A DNA stretch of 64,000 nt from Amyloporia xantha (taxonomy: Eukaryota > Basidiomycota > Agaricomycetes > Polyporales > Adustoporiaceae), in contig JAYKKR010000002.1 of the NCBI GenBank assembly GCA_036971615.1, positions 682,001 to 746,000 on the forward strand, written 5' to 3'. The notes beneath the pieces are model-generated. The model had not been told where the DNA came from. It did not search any database and saw only the letters and a program-made list of their open reading frames with translations. A program made the translations under genes and the position numbers. Shown piece after piece: positions 46,719 through 57,880 of the stretch. Every line of letters begins with the position of its first letter. Positions within the stretch are counted from its first letter, which is position 1.

Positions 46719-47552
46719 TCAAGAACGTCTGCTGAGCACGAGAGCAGTGCAAGCAGCCCCGGCGACGAAGGCAATGGTCGAAGAGATCACCAGGCTCGAC
46801 GATATCTGAGAGGCCCCTGCAGGTTTGATCCTAGGCTGACCACCGACGTCCTGGAGCTTGGGCACTCGGTTATATTCCCAGCCGTCGTCCAATAGCTTCG
46901 CCATCATGTCGTCGTCCAACAGAGCGAGGTCCTCCATCTGCCATGAGGTACAGACGTCTATCATCCACCGCATCCGCCGCTTCCCCAACTCGCCGCCGAC
47001 CCCTGGAGCCCGCTCCCTCAGCTTGTTCCTCAGCTGCCCGACCTTCTCGATGGCATCGCCCACGTGCTCAGGCAGGCTGTTTTCGATCCTCCGTCTGATG
47101 ATGTTCGCGAGCTTGGGACTCTGACCGTTGGTCGAGATCATGATCTGCAGGGGACCGCTGCGGATCTGCGACCCGAAGTAGAAATCGCATGAGGGCGGTA
47201 TGTCTGCAACATTGACGGGGATTTTGAGAGTACGGCACATGGAGCAGATCTCGCGCGACTTTTCGACGTCGTCTATCGCGGTGAGGACCATGTCGACGTC
47301 GACGAGGTCCTCTGGCCCTGCGAATGCGCGGTCATGATACGTGATACGGTCTGAGGTGTCGATGAAACTCTTGGTGAGAGGATGCAGTCCGTCGCGCGGT
47401 GCAATGAGCGCGACGAGCGCGTCGGCCACGAGAACGGACTCGATACGACCGGAGGCGACGTCGCCGCCGCCAACGATGAGGACCTGTTTATCTTTGAGCT
47501 GCCATGCGAGTAGTAGAGAGCCGCCAGAAAGCGACGAAGTGTCTGGTGCCAT
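46719..47552 (-). CDS. MET8: Siroheme synthase MET8 (precorrin-2 dehydrogenase/ferrochelatase) with C-terminal hydrophobic tail
   Basis: Carries out the last two steps to siroheme, the cofactor of sulfite and nitrite reductases: NAD-dependent oxidation of precorrin-2 and insertion of iron. A single uninterrupted frame of 277 residues, close to the 274 of the yeast protein. The Rossmann NAD-binding turn is VLIVGGGDVASGRIESVL. VNVADIPPSCDFYFGSQIRS holds the conserved Asp region, and MISTNGQSPKLANIIRRRIE is the family's signature loop. After a basic linker the protein ends in a hydrophobic stretch, ISSTIAFVAGAACTALVL, then SRRS, which reads as a tail anchor for a membrane. It is intronless, unlike its neighbours. 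The start MAPDTSSLSGGSLLLAWQLK is the first ATG. Confidence 0.93.
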   Translation of the reverse strand: MAPDTSSLSGGSLLLAWQLKDKQVLIVGGGDVASGRIESVLVADALVALIAPRDGLHPLTKSFIDTSDRITYHDRAFAGPEDLVDVDMVLTAIDDVEKSREICSMCRTLKIPVNVADIPPSCDFYFGSQIRSGPLQIMISTNGQSPKLANIIRRRIENSLPEHVGDAIEKVGQLRNKLRERAPGVGGELGKRRMRWMIDVCTSWQMEDLALLDDDMMAKLLDDGWEYNRVPKLQDVGGQPRIKPAGASQISSSLVISSTIAFVAGAACTALVLSRRS

Positions 47553-48408
47553 TTGTGAGTGAGCTGTCCTCCGCGGACCGGTATCAAATTCCAGGTCACG
47601 TGCGCGATACTCACCGCCGCCACTTGCGCGCCACAGCGCATTGATCTGAATCAGTCAAGGCTGATACGCGGCGGGCCTGATACGATTGTAATTTGTCAAT
47701 CAGGGATCTATCTTGAGCGCTGTCTGCTGTGCAGCTTTCGTATTGACAGAGGACAGCCTCTGCCAAGGCCAATTATAACAGGTGTCTCGTTGATCAGAAC
47801 GGCGAGGAGACGGGCGAGAGCGACGTCTTCGTGACCTCGACTCTCAGTGTTCCGCCATTGTTCGTCGCCAAACAAGTTTGTTTAGACACCATGACAATAG
47901 AGCGACGAGAACATTCGTTGAGGAGATGAGCGACCGTCCGAAATAAACACGGCTGCCGCGACTATAGATAACATGTGGCCATGGCAACAGGTGTCAAACA
48001 AATCTATCATTTACGAGGGCGTGTCTGCCGCCATCAAACGACCAGAGCTGCGAGTCTATAACCCCCTGGTGAGCACCCTCTCCCTCACCCTTTCGTTCCT
48101 CCTCTTCTTCTTTTCGGTTTCTTCGTCTGACCCTTTTTTCCAGACGTTGAACGTCTTTCTTGTTCAACTTATTTTTCACTGCTGTGACAGTGTGTTGCCT
48201 GGTGCTACAGCCCCCTCTGTCGCGTCCATTCTCTCTGGAAGAGCTTTCAAAGTTCATACATTCATTCTTTAACCTCGAGTTGACTCGGTATTGTCGTCCG
48301 CAACAACACATAACGTGCGTGTTTATCTGTTGCGAGTGGCCCGGACGTCTCACAGTTGACATCGGCACCCGCAGTCTCCAGATCGTCACCGTATAGCAAG
48401 CCAACACA
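47553..48408. other. Divergent intergenic region between MET8 and tetraspanin
   Basis: About 850 bp holding both promoters. A pyrimidine-rich tract (ctccctcaccctttcg onward) lies at about 48075-48150. No gene is supported here; the long minus-strand frame crossing it is antisense to the tetraspanin. Confidence 0.4.
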
Positions 48409-49404
48409 ATGTCTAAGCAAATAAAGATGATTATGGGCTTTTGGGGCTTCGTGGATATGCTCCTCCTCGCAGCTGCCATCGCCTCCATCGTTTTCTCCAT
48501 CGTCTGGCGAGAACCGAATCTCTTGACTAACCTCACCATGAGTATCCAGCATCTGAACGGTAAGCTTGCTGTTGGTGGACTTGGTGGGATATGCCGCTCA
48601 TCTTGCTTCCTAGCCGGCTTGATCATGGGCGTGATTCTGCTCGTTTCATGGGTCGTCTCTATCGGCGCACTAGTCTCCCCCAATAACTCGATCACCGGCT
48701 TCGTCATCCTCAATTGGGCCCTTGGTGATTGATTCCATAGCAATCCTCGTCGTCGGCACAGCCCTCTGGTTCTACACGTTGAAAATCCAGGACAACTATC
48801 TTGCCGTGTGGCAAGCGCAATCATCAACAACGAAGATTGCGGTGCAGGATTTGGTGAGAGCTGATCATACTGGGACAGTGGTTCAAGCTCGACTGACCTT
48901 CCGCTTAGTTCAAGTGCTGTGGCTACTTCGAGCCGAACGACACCACCGTAGCCATCGGTGGGTACTGTTCCAGCCCGGATTTCGTCAAGGGCTTGTACAA
49001 TGCGACTGTTACAACCACCAACGCTTGCGTGGGGCCCATCACGTCGCATGCTGAACCCATGCTCAATCAAGTCTTCACGTAAGTCCACCCTTGTTTCCGC
49101 CTGTTGCGTTTCTGATTCTGACTGACGCCGATATATTTCCACCAGTCTCGTGAGAACTCTTTTCTCGTCTGCCCTGGTAGATATGACGACCTGATCGAAC
49201 GTGTCTGTCTGTAGGTCTACGGCTTCATGGCAGTTGTCGTCTGTTTGTTCCTGGCATCGCTCTGCGTCATCAAGACGGTACGTGTGCTCGTTGCTTCTCA
49301 TCGCACTATCTAACATTTACTCTCTTCGACGGTGACAGAGGCAGGAAAAGGAGCGTTTCAGGAGGATCGACGAAAAGCGTGGTGGCAGGGGGGGCTTCGT
49401 CTAG
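48409..49404 (+). CDS. Fungal tetraspanin
   Basis: A four-helix membrane organiser; in pathogenic fungi the family is needed for appressorium function. It starts MSKQIKMIMGFWGFVDMLLL (TM1). TM2 is AGLIMGVILLVSWVVSIGAL, TM3 spans ITGFVILNWAL with VIDSIAILVVGTALWFYTL, and TM4 is YGFMAVVVCLFLASLCVIK. The diagnostic CCG motif is in LFKCCGYFEPNDTT, and further cysteines (GGYCSS, NACVGP) lie in the large extracellular loop. The C-terminus is short and charged (QEKERFRRIDEKRGG), stop TAG 49402-49404. Two oddities: TM3 needs one base less near 48720 to stay in frame, and the join into TM4 needs a 4-nt exon (TCTC, 49146-49149). Introns near 48559-48612, 48856-48908, 49079-49145, 49150-49214 and 49277-49339. 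Confidence 0.85.
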
Positions 49405-50136
49405 ATTTGTCTGCGCATTTTGGACTCTCAGGTCGTGCTCGTCTTTTCAACTTATCGCTGCCATTGCCTTCATCTAAGGATACTGCGCCCGTGTACTCTT
49501 ATTGTCGCATCGTTTTTTCGCTCCGATCTGCGCTACCGTCTCCTTCGCCTCGTCCTCGACGTTAGATTATCGGTTTCGTTCTCTTGTGTGTTACTACTTT
49601 ATCGAGCGACTTTTTTCCAGCTTTCAATACTATTTCACATTCGGGTCAGCGAAGAACCCAGGAGGATCTATTTGTGTGTTGTTGTAAGTTGCCTGCATGC
49701 GCACGTCAATCGACGGTAATACTAAGGTCAGTACAGTATGGGGAGGCTGATGCAATAGGATGTAATGCATGTTTTGTTTGGATATCTGTTGCAGTACTAC
49801 AGTAGCTGCCGGGGCTGCAGGCGGGTTTTTACAATACATGAGAGCGAGGTACCACTCCTCTTCCAAATTATCTGAAAGAGACAAGCTGGCGTCTAGCTAG
49901 CGTTTCGTCGCTCTTTCACTGTTCAATCCAAGTTCAATCAGTGTGGCAGTGTCACATTGTTGTGAAGAACTATAGCTAGTCAACACTCATCACAGTGCTT
50001 TGTGCAAGTAAGGAGACAGAGTCCGAGATCGTTTGAGGTGAGTTCTCTTTACACTGTCAATCTTTTGTTTCTAACAAAAAACTATCGATATTATCATCAC
50101 AACGATTCAGATCTCGTCTCGTCAAATCTGTGCAAT
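49405..50136. other. Intergenic region
   Basis: 3' flank of the tetraspanin and AT-rich DNA before the F-box relic. No gene or repeat recognised. Confidence 0.4.
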
Positions 50137-51590
50137 ATGTTGGCTAATCTCCCCGTCGAAATCTGGGACTCTATTATTGATTACTTGTGAGATGATACCA
50201 ATACCCTGCTGAGCTGCGAACTGGTGTGCAGACAATGGGGTCCTAGAAGCCGTATCCACCTCAACAGCGACGTCGATTTGTTCGACCGGGACGCAGTGCT
50301 CGAACTGGCTCAATGGAGAGCCCAGGCTATTGAATGGAAGGGACCGATATTTGCATGTTTACGTCTACGGCAGCCCCGGGATGCAGCCATCTGATCCCCG
50401 GCCGATTCCCCACCTCACGACATTTGCTACGGTGTTCGCTGGACGGTGGACACGAGTGAAGGTGCTCGGGATCTGAGAATGCGACTGGCGAGCAATAGAC
50501 GTACACCCAAAGACGTTCCTCTATCTCACCTCGTTCTCGTCAGTCACCACACTCTCCCTCAAAGGAGGTCATGTTCCCCAACGTCGCCACTTTTGGTCGC
50601 CTCATCCTGGCTTTGCCAAGTCTTCAGAGCCTCGAATGCCTTCGCCTGGGATTCGTTGACTATCGTTTGGACCCGAGAACATTTCCGAATCGTGCGTCCG
50701 GCATGAAGCTGTCACGCCTACATCTATGGGCCTCTGTCAACTTCTTCGTTATCACAGGCATCATTGCGAATATCCATGAGCTATATCTTGGTTCGGACAC
50801 ACCTTTCAAAGTCGGAGACGTTAAAGAATCGGACGTGCAGCGTTTACTGCAAGGGCTCGCGACATCCTTGCGCGTGCTCTCTTTCTCGCGTAACGTAGGA
50901 GGGTCGGAGCGGGATCTGACTACAGGAGAACTGATAGGCAGTATGGCTTGCCCGGTAACTCGGACTATTTGTCTAATTGACGTCTGATCGAATCAGGGGA
51001 TGATTTGGATCTCAGCAAAAATGTGTCACTTGAGTGGCTCTCACTCTACTCTTATGCCGACCACGGGTGGGTGCCAAAGCTTCTCTCAACAGTCACATGC
51101 GATCACATTCGAGAAGTTTATCTTGCCTTACACACCCAAGAAGACTCTGAGCTGTCTTATGCGTCCACGATGAATTCCATGCAGAAATTCTGCCTGGACA
51201 TGGATACAGTCTTATCGCTCCCGGTGTTCACCAATTTAAGGCACGTTGGCCTCATAATTTGGCCACCGGAGGGGGGATGGGACGAGAGCTGGAAGGTTTC
51301 ATGTCCTCAAGCAATCAGACAATATACAACAAAGTTGCACGCGAAGGGTATTTTAAGGTACATCTTGACAATGGCATTTCCGTCTCTGTTGGGTTACTGA
51401 TCTTACACACTTGTAGCATGACCGCATGGTAGCCACCTTTCTCACCTTCAACAGGCTCTGCCTGAAGTTGTCGAGGTTTCGTTATCCAGCTGTCACTAGA
51501 CGAGCGCTCAGTGCCTGGTTGACTACATCTTGTTTTTACAATTGCCTGCCGCTCCGTAAGCATGTCCGTGCGCTATTGACATTGAATTAG
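50137..51590 (+). pseudogene. Broken F-box protein gene
   Basis: An F-box protein normally recruits substrates to an SCF ubiquitin ligase. The start MLANLPVEIWDSIIDYL is a good F-box opening and is continued by DDTNTLLSCELVCRQWGPRS, but a TGA at 50188-50190 lies between the two pieces in the same frame. Further on the frame shifts near 50390 (PHLTTFATVFAGRWTRVKVL). A second TGA follows at 50474-50476 before DVHPKTFLYLTSFSSVTTLS, and the frame shifts again near 50568 into MFPNVATFGRLILALPSLQS. A leucine-rich C-terminal part (LEWLSLYSYADHGWVPKLLS) is recognisable to about 51400. Several independent lesions make a functional gene unlikely. F-box genes of this kind are numerous and often decayed in Agaricomycetes. 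Confidence 0.8.
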
Positions 51591-52088
51591 ATTACTAAAT
51601 TGCTTGCGTGTTGTATACGGTATGTCGCATTACGCGATTCCATCTGTGCGTGAAGATAAAGAAGACTCATTTCAATGATGCAGTCTGCTAGTCTTGCTAA
51701 CGTTACCGATTAATCGGATATGGAAAGGCCGAACCTATCTTGTCAAATTCTGTCATTAGAAAGCCTTCATGGCTATGATAACAGAGGATATGAACTCAGT
51801 CACTCCATCTCCCTTCCCTCGGAAAAGAGAATTGGAACCAAGTGACAAGCCTGCGAGTTTTGATAACGGCAGAAGCATAACAGAAATCTGGCACCAATGG
51901 ACAGGGCGAAAGAGACAGTAATAGAGCTTATCATTCTGAGTTGTGTGGCGTCAGGATGCCGTTTGGACAGAACCTGGGCGACGTCAGATATGCTCTATTT
52001 CAATTGGCGTCCCTGTTATAACTGACTTACTCCGAACTGTGGGTATCATTGAGCTGCACTACACTCGCTGCACTGTTCTTAGAATCCC
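51591..52088. other. Promoter region of the second P450
   Basis: About 500 bp between the F-box relic and the P450 start. No gene or repeat recognised. Confidence 0.4.
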
Positions 52089-54458
52089 ATGGCTATTCTC
52101 TCGACCCTTGACGTGTCGCTCTTGCTCTGCGTGGCTGCTTTGCTGCTCAGATACTGCATACGCGTGCGTGGTAAGGGTTCTGTGTTGGACAATATACCTG
52201 GTCCACCAGCCCAATCGTTCCTGATGGGTGAGTACTGTTTGACTTAAATACTGTTCTCATGAGTAGTCGTGCTTACATCCTGGGTGGGAATTTGACAGGT
52301 AATTTGGGACAGTACTTTGATCGCCATGGTTGGGATTTTCACAAGGATATTGCAAGAAAGTATGGCACTGTTGTCAAAATGTACGGAATATTTGGCGTGA
52401 GTAGGATATGCGACTTTAGCACTTGGTATTGCGTGAGGCGACCTTTTCACAACAGCGTCGGATGTTGTACGTCTATGACACCAAGGCGTTGTATCATATA
52501 CTTGTCAAGGAAGAGGAAGCCATCTATGAAGAGGGATCAGACTTTATGAAGTACGTCTTCATCAGCTTAACGATGAAAACTGACGCCGATGTCACCAAAG
52601 TACAAATCTTATGATGTTTGGGCCTGGTCTGGGTGCGGTCTTCGGTCAGTATAGAGTTTACTCCGCATTCCGTTGAACGTCCTTAGTTTTCAGGATTCAG
52701 GTGAACAACACCGCAAGCAGAGAAAGATGTTAGCACCCGTATTCTCTGTTAGCCACATGCGGCACATGTTCCCGATATTTAGCGAAGTGACGGACAGGGT
52801 TTGTGCCTGCTTTTCATATGATGGCTTTATTATTGCTGAATGAAACGTTAGTTATGTAGCGCTCTTATTTCACATGTCCATGAAGGTCCACGGGATGTCG
52901 GCATGTACCACTGGCTCAGTCGAGCAGCACTTGAAATCATTGGTAAAGTTGGCTACGACTATTCCTTTGATTCACTGTTGGACGAATCGCGCAATGAATA
53001 TCGTGACGCTTTGAAGGCAACCGTGTGAGGGTTGCGTCACTTTAGCTTTGAGACAACTGCGCTGATTATTGACGTGTTCCGTTTAGTCCGGCCCTTCAGG
53101 AACTTTTCATGTTTCGTCCACTCCTACCATATATCTTTCATATGGGCCCTGCGTGGTTCCGTCGGCGCTTGGTTGAAACAATTCCAATCGAAAAGATTCA
53201 GCGGCTCAAAAAAATAGCTGACACAATTGACGAGCACTCCTCGGCGATTTTCTGGAAGGCTAATAAGATGCGCGATGAAGTGGGGTCTCGTTCTGAGACA
53301 TCTGAACAAGAACGCAAAGATATTTTGAGCATCCTGAGTCAGTGAGATACCACGAGACATGTGGATCTTGTCTGAACTATGACCCAGTCAAAAACAATAT
53401 AAAGGCCGTTGAAGGTGAGAAGTTGCCAGATGAAGAAGTGATTGCTCAGATGAGGTGGGAGGCATTACATATTTTATGGGTTATGATCTTTCCTTACATT
53501 TTCACATCAGCACTTTCACAATAGCTGCCATGGATACAACAGCGAGCACGGTATCTCGTATCTTTCACCTTCTCGCGCAAAATCAAGATGTCCAAGAGAA
53601 CCTTCGCACAGAGCTCCTTCAAGCGGGCAGAAGTGGCAGTATCCCATATGACGAATTAATGAAACTTCCCTACATGGATACTATATACAAAGAAACACTG
53701 CGAGTGTACGTGTTTTCCTCCATGATCTCTTTTCGATATTATACATTCAAGACAGCTATCCCGTGGCGATGCTGCAAACTCGAGAGTGAGTGCCGCTTTG
53801 TGATTCACCAACCTTACAGTCTGATATCCCATATCATTTCAGGGTCAAGAAAGATACCATTCTTCCATTGGCAAAGCCTATCCGGGGTCTAGACGACAGG
53901 ATGGTTGACTCGATACCTCTGCGGAAAGGCATGGAGATCTTTGTCGGTGTCTTAGGTACCAATACAAACAAGGATATCTGGGGCTATGATGCTCTGGAGT
54001 GGAAACCAGAGCGATGGTTGTCACCTCTTCCCAATGCGGTTGCGGATGCTTCCGTACCCGGCATATACTCTCATTTGTTAGTCACTCCTGATTCTGTTAG
54101 GCAGCAAGCTAAGATAGATTCTGCAGGCTGACATTTTCCGGAGGCAAGAGGGCTTGCATGTGGGTAGACATTTCACTGTTATCGCACCAATTCCAACCTC
54201 ATGTCCGATCTGCTCACTCTAGCGGTGTGAAATTCGCCGAATTGGCCACCAGTATGTATACTCACCACATTTCGGTATTTTACTGATATTTGCTTCGTAG
54301 AGTTGATTTTGTTTAAGCTCTTCTCCACTTTCACCTTCGAGCTCAGCGAACAGCCCATTATCTGGAATATCGCAATGGTCACTTATCCAGCGGTCGGCAC
54401 AGGTTCAAAGTCGGAAATGCCCCTCAAACTGGACTTGCTAAAACGCACTAGTGCCTAG
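52089..54458 (+). CDS. Cytochrome P450 monooxygenase (second of two)
   Basis: A membrane-anchored haem-thiolate oxygenase, substrate unknown. It starts MAILSTLDVSLLLCVAALLL (anchor), then NIPGPPAQSFLMG. The exons run through EQHRKQRKMLAPVFSVSHMR and YHWLSRAALEIIGKVGYDYS. The I-helix motif is STFTIAAMDTTAS, with Ala where Gly is usual. ExxR is in YKETLRVYPV, and LEWKPERWLSPLPNAV is PERF-like. The haem loop is FSGGKRACIGVKFAELAT, and the tail is MPLKLDLLKRTSA (stop TAG 54456-54458). About twelve introns, including a phase-shifted acceptor that gives DRLCSALISHVHEG. All joins are GT-AG and keep the frame, so the gene looks intact. It is 26 kb from, and in the same family as, the P450 at 24074-26499, on the opposite strand. 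Confidence 0.92.
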
Positions 54459-55025
54459 TCATTTGGAAGGCTCCAAGCTCTATTTTATGTGTCCAGCATC
54501 CACTGTCCATTCTACAGCTCTACACAGTACATATTGGATTGCAGTGAGAGCAGATTTGAATTTCTACATGTCTTGCATGACCTCACACCATCGTTCCTTT
54601 GGGGTGACGCACGCAAAAGTGGAATGATACAGAGGAGTTTAGCATGGCACCTACACAAGAATAACATGCTTTCCTGGAGCCTTGTCCGACGAGTGCTAGA
54701 CTTACCCCATATTTGTTTTTTCCTGTCTTTGTTTTTCTGGATTGGAATATGTTTATGTATATACTTTCTGCTGGCTACAGCGACTCCAATATATTACAAC
54801 GTATCTTGAGTGCTGACACCTGCACATACTAGTACTAAGTAGTAAGTACGGTATCCGCTACTTCGTGACTTGCTACGCATACGCGAGCACGCGCTGGCAC
54901 GCGTCAGTCGATCGGAGACGCGTCTATCATAGGAACTCCTTATAAAGTTACCACCGTATAGGACGGCTTTGCAGACTGCATAGCACTTACTTTTCTGTAT
55001 CTGCTTCACGCTGGCGGTCCCAAAA
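54459..55025. other. Intergenic region
   Basis: 3' flank of the P450 and promoter of the NUC1 gene. A plus-strand frame (54489-54809) has a hydrophobic end but no family similarity. No repeat seen. Confidence 0.4.
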
Positions 55026-56499
55026 ATGCCGGCTGGGACCATTGTTCACGCTGCCTTCTTTGCAGTCGGTGCATTGGTTGGTGGTGGTGTCGCCGCTGCA
55101 GTCGCAACGGGAAGGCGACAAGCCCCCGTGGCGCCCCCGACGCAGCCCGCGCAACCTGTCCTTGATGTGAGAGGAGGCACAGTAACGCAGGTAGGCAGCC
55201 TGGATCAGACCGTTCTCCCGCCTGTGCTGAAGTATGGTAATCCTGGTACGTATTCATGCGCTCAGTCAAACACTCTGACGAGGCAGCTTCCTCTCAGTTG
55301 ACTTCCGAATCTGACCATGGCACGTATTGTATGTAGGGCCTATCGCAGACCAGCTCGTCCGCACAGCGTATGTTGCTGGCTATGACCGACGCCTGCGGCA
55401 TCCTGCTTGGGTACGATTTCGAGTCTTTCTCGCGCGACAATTGGCTGAACTGCTCTTTCAAGACTGCTGAACACTTGACTCTCGCCTCCTTAGGCAAGTC
55501 CCCCCTCGAAGCTCCACCGTCTAACAGTGAAACCGGCGACAGATCGCAATCGGTCTTCACGGAAGACCAATCCATACCAGCACTATTCCGTGCGAAGCTG
55601 CAAGACTACTTTAGGAGCGGGTATGATCGCGGACACATGTACGTATTGCGAAGGTGCTTATGCTTGTTACCATTGGATCTTATATGAAGAGAAACCCCAT
55701 AGGGTCCCCGCTGCTGATGCTAAAATATCTCAGGTCAGTCTCATGACCCTCCAGGCGCAAAAAGACGCTTACATACTCTCATGGCCTTAGACCGCAATGA
55801 ACGAGACCTTTCTCTTGACTAACATTGCTCCTCAAGTGGGTGTCGGTTTCAACAGGCACTGTAAGTCACCGTCTATGTCATTGCACCCACTAATCTCATT
55901 TTTGCGGACCCTGTGCAGATTGGGCATATACGGAAGATTGGTGTCGACGCCTGACATCCACTTTCTCTGACGTATACGTGTTCACAATCCCGCTATATCT
56001 ACCTAAACTTGAATCGGATGGGAAGTGGCGAGTCGTCAGTATCCCTGCGTGTTACCGTTTACTATGCTTTTGACTAACCCTCTGTTCGGTAGAGTTACGA
56101 AGTGATTGGTTCCCCGCCAAATGTCTCTGTTCCTACCCATTTCGCGAAGGTAGTCCTGGCATCAAGGCCCTCGTCACCTTCCACACCCAATGTGCCCGAG
56201 ATTTCCACCGGTGCTTTCGTTCTGCCCAACGCGCCTATACCTGACGAAGCGAAGCTCGAGAACTTTGTCATGCCTAGTATGCAGATTGCGAACGCCACTT
56301 GAAACCTTGCTGCATCTGATACTTATGTCTTCCAGTTGAAGCGGTCGAACGGGCTGCGGGAGTCTCATTGTTCTCAGATGCTATCAAGCAGAGCTCAAAA
56401 CATATCTGCAAGACGACAAAATGTGAAGTCATCGTCCGAAGGTTTGACGATGCACAAAAACGGCCTGAGATGCGCAGAGCCATCTCGGCTCCTCGGTAG
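55026..56499 (+). CDS. NUC1: Mitochondrial nuclease NUC1 / endonuclease G
   Basis: A non-specific DNA/RNA nuclease of the mitochondrial intermembrane space, released during cell death and in mtDNA turnover. The N-terminus MPAGTIVHAAFFAVGALVGG, followed by GVAAAVATGRR, is a hydrophobic targeting/anchor segment. Landmarks are YVAGYDRRLRHPAW, FRAKLQDYFRSGYDRGHMVP with the catalytic His in the DRGHxxPAxD motif (DRGHMVPAAD), AMNETFLLTNIAPQVGVGFN and WCRRLTSTFSDVYVFTIPLY. The C-terminal YEVIGSPPNVSVPTHFAKVV and EISTGAFVLPNAPIPDEAKL match the family. Seven or so introns; stop TAG at 56497-56499. It is convergent with the mL46 gene, 127 bp between their ends. Confidence 0.94.
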
Positions 56500-56625
56500 C
56501 ATACGGCATTGCTGTCGGTGTCCGTGCTGTTTGACAAATTCTAGACTTGGCATGTATTTGTCACGCAGTATATGCAGCCTCGAATCGAAATATTCATCAC
56601 GACATGCCCATACATTGTCAATATA

Positions 56626-57697
56626 TTAGAAGTCTGATAACATATCCTTGATACCAGACCAGTACTGCTGGTCTACCCGAGGTTCAATTTCCTCTTTTGT
56701 AAGCCATGCGAAGTCCAAGATGGTCTTGCCGTCTGGCCGCACTTGACCTGCCATAATATGTGCCTTGTAGAAGAACACATGTAGCTAAACCAACGTGAGT
56801 GAGAGTGGGAAAGGTGAGTCTTTGTGTCGGCGGTACTTACCTGTGATGGGGATGCATGGTGGTCCTCGAGCTGGTAAACGCCGATCGGATTCCGGCTCAC
56901 GACCCAAGTATCCATGCCCTTTCCACACTCAGCACGGAGATCCCTCTCTGCAGCCTAACGAGAAGACATCTCTTAATACAGTATGTTGAAGAGAACGACC
57001 GGATGCCACATACCTCGTGTAACAATTCACCATCCTGGATTCCTCCCTGCGGGAATCTCCACACATTCTTACCGGCCTGGTCTTTGCCCTGCAGCAGGAG
57101 ATAGAGGTTGCGCTCTCCTTGTCGGTCCAAACTGCGGACATCGCCCTCGATGTCGGCCTGGTGTATCCTGGGCATAGGCTCCTCCTCTTTGGGCTCACCA
57201 ATAACTTCCTCCGTCGCAGCAGGGTCAGCGCTGACCTCCTTGCCCTTGCCAGCTCGTCCGGGGCCGCCGAAGGCCAGGCGCTCGCGTTCCTTCTCTTCTC
57301 CTACGAACTTGCCCTCGAGGAGCGAGCCCTGCTTGAAGTAGAATTCGTCTGGGAAAGGGTTGAACAGTGCACGCTGGATTCGCGCGTGGTAGGCATAGTA
57401 GGCCCGCTCGAAAGGGGTCGGTGTACGTGTAATTATTGGGGAACGGTTGAGGATGACGGCGGTGTTGATTATAGGCTTTGAAGGCTTATGTGGAAGATTC
57501 GAGGATCGTTTCGCGGAGGAGGAAGAGGAAGAGGTGCCCACGGTGTCAGTGACTGTCGCTAAAGCGCGTGAACGGAAGTGCAAGCATGTTGCTGGTCCGA
57601 GGTGGCATGGTTAGCATCTCACTGCAGACATGAGAGTACATTGAGACATACCTCGTGTGTGCGCTCTACATGTAGAGAGGGCGTTGCGGGATAGCAT
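56626..57697 (-). CDS. MRPL46: Mitochondrial large-subunit ribosomal protein mL46
   Basis: A mitoribosomal large-subunit protein with a Nudix-like fold that is not known to be catalytic. The first small exon gives MLSRNALSTCRAHTR, a typical mitochondrial targeting start (Arg, Ser, no acidic residues), and is spliced to ATCLHFRSRALATVTDTVGT. INTAVILNRSPIITRTPTPF, ERAYYAYHARIQRALFNPFP and DEFYFKQGSLLEGKFVGEE follow. Near the C-terminus are NLYLLLQGKDQAGKNVWRFP, GGIQDGELLHEAAERDL and VSRNPIGVYQLEDHH. The last exon ends ILDFAWLTKEEIEPRVDQQY and IKDMLSDF, stop TAA 56626-56628. It is divergent from VMA13, with about 180 bp between start codons. Confidence 0.9.
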
Positions 57698-57880
57698 TCC
57701 AGCAGACGGTCTCTAGCGTTCAACGGTCCCCTGCCTGTTCCGTCCTGAAGCTGCCACCGTCAAAAAGTGAAATGCATACGCGAGTCACGTGCCCCCTATG
57801 TCACAGTGAGCGCTCTCCGCCTCTGTCGCTGCGTCGCTGCAGACCGACACTGGGACAACTGCCCGCCATTCTTACCCGAC

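Noticed and set aside
48720..48735. A 16-nt intron in the tetraspanin
   Set aside because: Too short for any known spliceosomal intron, and it would remove conserved TM3 residues.
47994..49316. 440-codon minus-strand frame, the longest in that part
   Set aside because: It lies antisense to the tetraspanin, whose exons carry the conserved CCG motif and four helices; the antisense frame shows no domain.
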